From an uncultured Bacilli bacterium (GTDB lineage Bacteria; Bacillota_I; Bacilli_A; RF39; UBA660): DNA of 10,502 nucleotides. Every line of letters begins with the position of its first letter. The first letter of the stretch is position 1. The notes under the pieces were generated by a model. The model was given only the letters and a program-made list of their open reading frames with translations. It was not told the DNA's origin and did no database searches. Positions 6,276 to 10,502 of the stretch are shown here, piece after piece. The position numbers and the translations under genes were made by a program. The stretch is taken from contig CAKPAK010000049.1 of the NCBI GenBank assembly GCA_934132915.1, forward strand, positions 1 through 10,502. The letters are read 5' to 3'.

Positions 6276-7142
6276 CTAGGATGATTTTTGTTTCCTAGAT
6301 TTTTTTATTGCTTCTTTCTTCTCTATTACTTTTTCATCTAATTTTTTGGTTAGGAAAGAGACGGATTCTTTTTCGATTTCCGCTCCTTCTCTGTTGTAGG
6401 AGGCGACTCTTGTTGAAGCAAGTAAATCATGAAGTCCTCTTCCATCCATTCGAATCATTACGGTTAAGATAATGATAAACTCTAAATAGTATTGAATATC
6501 GTAAAAAACAGAAGTTACTTGATAATAATTGTTACTATTTAAAGTAAATACTCCAACAAGTTTAACCATATAATAAAGTGGTTGATATAGAAGAAGTGCG
6601 CGAATAAAATAACTTAGAAGAGAGACTTTTTGCGCTTCTTCTTTACTGCTTACAATTCTTAAACGAAATACTTTCTTTCCTAGTGTTTGACCGGATGTGT
6701 AATAATTAAAACCGATAAAGTAAGCTAATGTTGTGATCAAATAAATAACAAAATAGCAGATAGAATTTTTTTCAACATTATAGTATTCTTTTTTATAAGT
6801 TTTCATGTAAGCGTTATCTATACTTTTATTTATTTTGTTAAATTCCCTTTTAGTAATTTTTTTGTCTGCATAGTACTTCTCCATAATTGGCTTATATGTT
6901 TCACTTTTTTGGGTTATTTTTAAGTACTCTTTTTCGGTAATTTTTTCGTCTTTAAAACTATTTTGGAGTTCTACTTTAAACTCAGTATATTCTTTTAAAG
7001 TTGTTGCATATTCTTGATAATACTTATTATAGTTATCTAATTGATGGTTTAGGATTGGGATTCCTGATAAGCATTGGGTAATGATCATTATTACCATCAT
7101 ATCAATTCCATAAGCGCCAAGTCTTTTCAGTATTTTTTTCAT
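6276..7142 (-). CDS. RDD-family membrane protein with SHOCT-like insert
   Basis: The 288-residue product has RDD-domain landmarks: LKRLGAYGIDMM at the N terminus (R7, D14), the SGQTLGKKVFRLRIV block (150-164), IRALLLY (180-186) and DGRGLHDLLASTRV (233-246). Hydrophobic segments lie at about 13-31, 128-147, 184-203 and 214-231, and the C-terminal tail is lysine/glutamate-rich. RDD proteins are poorly characterised; some act in Na+ or other ion transport, so no substrate is claimed. A polar insert of about 95 residues separates the first two membrane segments. It contains two similar motifs, DEKITEKEYLKI (65-76) and DKKITKREFNKI (93-104), resembling the short SHOCT helix-turn-helix pattern. The ATG has GGGAGAA upstream and follows htpG by nine bases, so it should share the htpG heat-shock-type promoter. 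No clear terminator follows. Confidence 0.82.
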   Translation of the reverse strand: MKKILKRLGAYGIDMMVIMIITQCLSGIPILNHQLDNYNKYYQEYATTLKEYTEFKVELQNSFKDEKITEKEYLKITQKSETYKPIMEKYYADKKITKREFNKINKSIDNAYMKTYKKEYYNVEKNSICYFVIYLITTLAYFIGFNYYTSGQTLGKKVFRLRIVSSKEEAQKVSLLSYFIRALLLYQPLYYMVKLVGVFTLNSNNYYQVTSVFYDIQYYLEFIIILTVMIRMDGRGLHDLLASTRVASYNREGAEIEKESVSFLTKKLDEKVIEKKEAIKKSRKQKSS

Positions 7143-7151
7143 AAATTCTCC

Positions 7152-9062
7152 CTATTTTTCAGAGATTACATCACAAATAAGATTGCTAATTTCGGTTGGA
7201 TTATCAATTGGTAGTCCTTCGATTAGTCTAGCTTGTGCATATAATATCTTTGTATATTTCTTTAATTCTTCTTTATCTGTTTGATATAAATTTTTTATTT
7301 TTTCGCTAATAGGATGATTTTCGTTAATTTCTAATATCATTTTTGCATTCACTTTATTATCATTTGGAAGAGCATTTAATACTTTTTCCATACTTGCTGA
7401 TAATTCTCCTTCTGTGGTTAAACAAACAGGATGCTTTTTTAAGCGGTGAGTAAACTTTATATCAGAAATGTTATTGTTTGTTAAAACATCTTTCATTACG
7501 CTAAACATCTCTTTAGCATCAGTATTCGCTTTTTCTAGTTCTTTTTTCTCTTCTTCATTATCTAAGTCAACGGTATCATTTGAAACATTGACAAATTTTT
7601 TGGCATTGTAGGTCGTTAGAGTTTGAAGAGCAAATTCATCTACGTATTCTGTTAGATAAAGAATTTCGTAGCCTTTTTCTTTAATTCCTTCTACTTGTGG
7701 CATGTTATCTACTTTATCTGTACTTTCTCCGCAAGCGTAATAAATATTTTCTTGTCCATCTTTCATTCGAGAGACATATTCATCTAACGTTACTAATTTT
7801 TTCTCTGTTGAAGAGTAGAACATCAATAAGTCTTTTAGATCATCTTTATGGGTTCCATAATCAGCGTAAACCCCAAATTTAATTTGCATACCAAATGTTT
7901 TAAAGAAAGATTCGTAAGTTTCTCTATCTTCTTTTAGCATAGTTTCTAATTCTTTTTTGATTTTTTTCTCAATACTTTTTGCAATAATTTTTAATGAATG
8001 ATTCTGTTGTAAAATTTCCCTCGAAATATTTAGAGAAATATCTTCGGTGTCAACTAAACCTTTTACAAAACTGAAGTAGTCGGGTAATAGATCTGCACAC
8101 TTGTCCATGATTAAAACTCCACTTGAATATAACTGTAATCCTTTTTCGTATTCTTTTGTATAAAAATCATATGGTAAATGACTAGGAATGTATAAAAGTG
8201 CATTATAGCTACATTGTCCTTCTACTTTTGTATGAATGGTTTTTAATGGTTTATCGTAATCAAAGAATTTAGAACTGTAGAAATTTTGATATTCTTCCTC
8301 TGTAATATCTTTCTTTTCTTTTTTCCATAAAGGAATCATACTATTTACTGTTTCTTCTATAACTTCTGTTTCGTATTCATTCTCACTTCCTTCTTTTAAT
8401 TTAGAATGTTCTACCATCATTTTTATTGGATAGCGAATATAATCAGAATATTTTTTTACAATAGACTCTATACGATAAGTATCTAAAAACTCGCTGTAAT
8501 TTTCTTCTTCGGTATCTTCTTTTATCGTTAAGGTAATCTTGGTCCCTACTTCTTCTCTTTTACCTGGCTTTATTTCATACCCATCAGCGCCTTCGCTTTT
8601 CCAAATATAAGCCTTATCAGCGTCTACTGATTTACTTTCTACTTTAATTTTGTCACTTACCATAAAAGCAGAATAAAATCCTACACCAAATTGACCAATA
8701 ATATCAACATCTTGTCCATCTTTTTTCTCTAGCATCTTTTTAAAATCTAGTGAACCACTTTTGGCAATTGTTCCTAAGTTATTTTCTAATTCTTCCTTAG
8801 TCATTCCACAACCATTATCAGAAATTACCAATTGTCTTTTTTCTTTGTTTATGTCAATCTTGATTGCAAAATCTTCTTTATTTACTTTTAAAGAAGTATC
8901 TGTTAGTGCCCGATATGACAACTTATCTATTGCATCACTGGCATTAGATAATAACTCCCTTAAAAATATTTCTTTATTTGTATAAATAGAATGAATCATT
9001 AAATCTAATAATTTTTTTGATTCAGCCTTAAATTGTTTTTTTTCTTGTTTCTCTTTTTCCAT
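7152..9062 (-). CDS. htpG: Molecular chaperone HtpG (Hsp90 family)
   Basis: HtpG is the bacterial Hsp90, a cytosolic ATP-driven dimeric chaperone for stressed or partly folded proteins. The 636-residue product is full length. The N-terminal GHKL ATPase domain has the catalytic region LRELLSNASDAIDKL (34-48, with E36, N40 and D44), SDNGCGM (81-87, with the adenine-binding Asp82), LGTIAKSGS (96-104) and the ATP-lid glycine motif GQFGVGFYSAF (123-133). The middle domain includes the conserved LNISREILQQN segment, and the C-terminal dimerisation domain ends the protein. A lysine/glutamate-rich stretch precedes the usual start. The ATG at 9060-9062 is chosen because GAGGGAT lies six bases upstream; the in-frame ATG at 9074 precedes that site. 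The promoter overlaps a CIRCE-like palindrome, suggesting HrcA control. In Bacillus subtilis htpG is instead outside the HrcA regulon. Confidence 0.97.
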   Translation of the reverse strand: MEKEKQEKKQFKAESKKLLDLMIHSIYTNKEIFLRELLSNASDAIDKLSYRALTDTSLKVNKEDFAIKIDINKEKRQLVISDNGCGMTKEELENNLGTIAKSGSLDFKKMLEKKDGQDVDIIGQFGVGFYSAFMVSDKIKVESKSVDADKAYIWKSEGADGYEIKPGKREEVGTKITLTIKEDTEEENYSEFLDTYRIESIVKKYSDYIRYPIKMMVEHSKLKEGSENEYETEVIEETVNSMIPLWKKEKKDITEEEYQNFYSSKFFDYDKPLKTIHTKVEGQCSYNALLYIPSHLPYDFYTKEYEKGLQLYSSGVLIMDKCADLLPDYFSFVKGLVDTEDISLNISREILQQNHSLKIIAKSIEKKIKKELETMLKEDRETYESFFKTFGMQIKFGVYADYGTHKDDLKDLLMFYSSTEKKLVTLDEYVSRMKDGQENIYYACGESTDKVDNMPQVEGIKEKGYEILYLTEYVDEFALQTLTTYNAKKFVNVSNDTVDLDNEEEKKELEKANTDAKEMFSVMKDVLTNNNISDIKFTHRLKKHPVCLTTEGELSASMEKVLNALPNDNKVNAKMILEINENHPISEKIKNLYQTDKEELKKYTKILYAQARLIEGLPIDNPTEISNLICDVISEK

Positions 9063-9077
9063 AGTATCCCTCATTTC

Positions 9078-9095
9078 TAGTTAAATTCTTAACTA
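9078..9095 (-). other. Hairpin at the 5' end of the htpG mRNA
   Basis: TAGTTAA and TTAACTA form a perfect 7-bp stem with a 4-base loop. Its outer edge (9095) coincides with the transcription start predicted from the -10 box (about 9094-9095), so the mRNA would begin with this hairpin, followed closely by the ribosome binding site. Such 5'-terminal stems can protect mRNA from decay. A temperature-sensitive effect is possible because the stem is almost all A-U. Confidence 0.5.
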
Positions 9096-9100
9096 TAACA

Positions 9101-9129
9101 ATCATAGCACCTTAATTAGCAATTGTCAA
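9101..9129 (-). promoter_or_regulatory. Sigma-A promoter of htpG
   Basis: On the minus strand an exact TTGACA (9124-9129) and TATGAT (9101-9106, 5/6) are separated by 17 bases. The start is expected near 9094, about 32 bases before the htpG ATG. The -35 box sits in the centre of the CIRCE-like palindrome, so a bound repressor would block RNA polymerase directly. Confidence 0.85.
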
Positions 9130-9142
9130 TTTGTATTGCTAA
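9116..9142. promoter_or_regulatory. CIRCE-like operator (candidate HrcA site)
   Basis: The palindrome runs from TTAGCA to TGCTAA over exactly 27 bases, the length and layout of the CIRCE element (TTAGCACTC-N9-GAGTGCTAA). The outer six bases of both arms match CIRCE fully; the inner CTC/GAG is replaced by AT-rich bases. Perfect symmetry extends over nine bases per arm (9115-9123 and 9135-9143). It overlaps the -35 box of htpG. HrcA binding is inferred; hrcA itself is not in the window. Confidence 0.7.
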
Positions 9143-9185
9143 TAATTTTGATTTTTCTAGGGATTAAAGCTTTTTTTGCAAATTT

Positions 9186-10040
9186 CTAAATATCATTGTT
9201 ATTTTCACTTAATAACTTAGATAAAACAGTGATCTGGTACCCTTTTCCTTTAATATAATCTATAATTGTTGGCAATTCACTTAAAGTTTCCTTATTCATT
9301 TCAAGAAAAATCATACTTCCACTGGTTAGATAAGTTTTTATATTTTGATAGGGATTTTTATTCCCGATAATGTTTGGTGTTAATGTGTAGAGATTATTTT
9401 TACTACATAAATTCAAGGTTTCTTCTTTGGGGGCAATGGTTAGGCAGTATATGGCATTATTTTTGGTGATTCGACTAATTAAATTATTCGAAAACAATAA
9501 AGTATCTGGAGAATATTCTCCATTTTGGCCATAACTATAAAATTCATGATGACTTTTTTCTTTTAGTAAAGTGGAATTACTAATTAAATAAGTATAGTCA
9601 ACAAAAAAATTACCAGGGATATTTTTGGTCGTTAATATTTTATCAAATGACTCAAAATAACGATTGTTTGTTAATGAAAACAATAAACTAACCATTAATT
9701 TTTGAGGGTTTCCGGAAATAATATATTTTTCTTTTTGCGTTTCTAAGCGCAATTTGGGATCAATTGTCTCGTAAATGAGTAAATTCGGATTATAAATTCC
9801 TTGCTCTTTCATTTTTTTATAACTACTTTCAACATCTACTTTTCTTCCTTGGATTCCGGGTATGATGGTATCCCCAACGGTTGTTGCATTAATTGGTTTG
9901 ATATAATATTTTTCTTGTTCCGCTTTTATTTTTATCATGATTTCATCTTCTTCACGAATAACCTCAATGACTTTATCTGTATAAAAAAAACTAAAAATAA
10001 TTAATGTCAGTAAACCAATTAATTTCATTATTTTTTTCAT
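9186..10040 (-). CDS. Membrane-anchored NodB/polysaccharide-deacetylase-like protein, catalytic motifs lost
   Basis: The 284-residue product starts with an uncleaved-looking signal anchor (about 5-20, LIGLLTLIIFSFFY), so the rest faces outside. Residues 21-110 form a charged region not assigned to a domain. From about 117 on it follows the NodB (CE4) layout: VSLLFSL at the place of the LTFDDG strand, IPGNFFVD (141-148) for the PATFFV strand, KSHHEFYSYG (162-171) for the GHEIGNHG region, and GSMIFLEMNKETLSELPTIIDYI (241-263) running into GKGYQITVLSKLL (265-277) for the last strand and helix. The metal-binding Asp pair and HxxxH motif are missing, so deacetylase activity is unlikely. The start is the ATG at 10038-10040, with AGAGGG six bases upstream; an ATG six bases earlier abuts that site. 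It lies 35 bases after radC, with no terminator visible before the htpG promoter. Confidence 0.65.
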   Translation of the reverse strand: MKKIMKLIGLLTLIIFSFFYTDKVIEVIREEDEIMIKIKAEQEKYYIKPINATTVGDTIIPGIQGRKVDVESSYKKMKEQGIYNPNLLIYETIDPKLRLETQKEKYIISGNPQKLMVSLLFSLTNNRYFESFDKILTTKNIPGNFFVDYTYLISNSTLLKEKSHHEFYSYGQNGEYSPDTLLFSNNLISRITKNNAIYCLTIAPKEETLNLCSKNNLYTLTPNIIGNKNPYQNIKTYLTSGSMIFLEMNKETLSELPTIIDYIKGKGYQITVLSKLLSENNNDI

Positions 10041-10075
10041 GATCATCCCTCTAATAAACTATATGTCCTTTCTTA

Positions 10076-10502
10076 TTATTTAGTATTTAAAATGTGATGA
10101 TTTTCATGAAAACTGTAATAACATTCTCTTCCTATAATAATGTGATCAATTAAATAAATCGCATGGAGATCGCCAATTTGTTTTAAATTTTTTGTAATTT
10201 GAATATCTTCACTACTGGGAGTGGGATCACCAGATGGGTGATTGTGTAAACAAATAATGTAGGAAGCGGATAAAAGATAAGCATTTTTAAAAATTTCTCG
10301 GGGATGGGCGATGGAGTAATTGATACTGCCTACGAATAATTTCTTTTTTTCTAAATATTTTTTCTTATTATCTAAGTATAAAACATAAAATTCTTCTTGT
10401 TTTTTTTCTAAAAATAAAGAATGAAAGTATTCAATAATATTGGTAGGTGATGTACAGTTTAAAAGTTCGGTTAGGGGTACTTTCTCTTGAATTCGTTTGG
10501 AT
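10076..10502 (-). CDS. radC: RadC-family JAB1/MPN domain protein (5' part outside window)
   Basis: The C-terminal 141 residues are present; the gene continues past the right edge. It shows the RadC JAMM metalloprotease-like fold: a glutamate in EEFYVLYLD (36-44), GSINYSIAHPREIF (58-71), the zinc-binding signature HNHPSGDPTPSSED (86-99), and the ending LIDHIIIGRE (117-126). The frame closes with a TAA at 10076-10078. The family was once thought to act in DNA repair, but the cellular role is unresolved; JAMM motifs suggest metal-dependent peptidase or nuclease activity. The N-terminal helix-hairpin-helix part is expected beyond the window. The NodB-like gene follows at 35 bases, probably in the same transcript. 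Confidence 0.94.
   Translation of the reverse strand, partial: SKRIQEKVPLTELLNCTSPTNIIEYFHSLFLEKKQEEFYVLYLDNKKKYLEKKKLFVGSINYSIAHPREIFKNAYLLSASYIICLHNHPSGDPTPSSEDIQITKNLKQIGDLHAIYLIDHIIIGRECYYSFHENHHILNTK

Noticed and set aside
9063..9074. HtpG start four codons upstream (ATG at 9072-9074)
   Set aside because: No Shine-Dalgarno site precedes it, and the clear GAGGGAT site lies downstream of it at the right distance for the ATG at 9060-9062.
1..10502. Mobile elements, CRISPR arrays, tRNA/rRNA genes, prophage or defence systems
   Set aside because: No transposase, terminal repeats, regularly spaced repeats, cloverleaf structures or phage or defence protein motifs were seen on either strand; the content is housekeeping.

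Overview
The window is about 10.5 kb of very AT-rich DNA in which every recognisable gene lies on the minus strand. The gene set, Shine-Dalgarno sites and sigma-A-type promoters point to a low-GC Gram-positive bacterium, probably a reduced-genome Bacilli/Erysipelotrichia- or RF39-like lineage near the Mollicutes. Trp codons are very rare, and the two seen in htpG are both TGG. ftsA and nrnA both end in TGA overlapping the next start, so the standard bacterial code (table 11) fits better than the Mycoplasma code. The lineage is an inference from gene content only.

Read in the direction of transcription (right to left), five units are visible. (1) radC (its 5' end lies beyond the window) is followed after 35 bp by a membrane-anchored NodB/polysaccharide-deacetylase-like protein that has lost the catalytic motifs. 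(2) htpG (Hsp90) and an RDD-family membrane protein sit 9 bp apart, behind a sigma-A promoter whose -35 box lies inside a 27-bp CIRCE-like palindrome. This suggests heat-shock control by HrcA. (3) rpsU (ribosomal protein bS21, with a long basic tail) and yqeY follow a clear promoter and end in a strong intrinsic terminator. (4) rbfA-nrnA-truB is a tightly overlapping ribosome, RNA-modification and RNA-turnover operon with an extended -10 promoter. (5) ftsA-ftsZ, the core of the cell-division ring, is translationally coupled through a TGATG junction and driven by a perfect-consensus TTGACA-N17-TATAAT promoter.

The largest non-coding stretch (2552-3203) separates units 4 and 5. It holds the ftsA promoter and leader, an AT-rich featureless part, and three hairpins that probably end the truB transcript. 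The left edge (1-215) holds the ftsZ terminator, a second hairpin with a U-run that works better on the plus strand, and a weak promoter for a gene outside the window. No rRNA, tRNA, insertion sequence, CRISPR array, prophage or defence locus was seen.

This is mainly a housekeeping region. No clearly new multi-gene system is supported. The points most worth checking are the CIRCE-like operator of htpG, the degenerate NodB protein, the two SHOCT-like repeats inserted in the RDD protein, and the bS21 tail.
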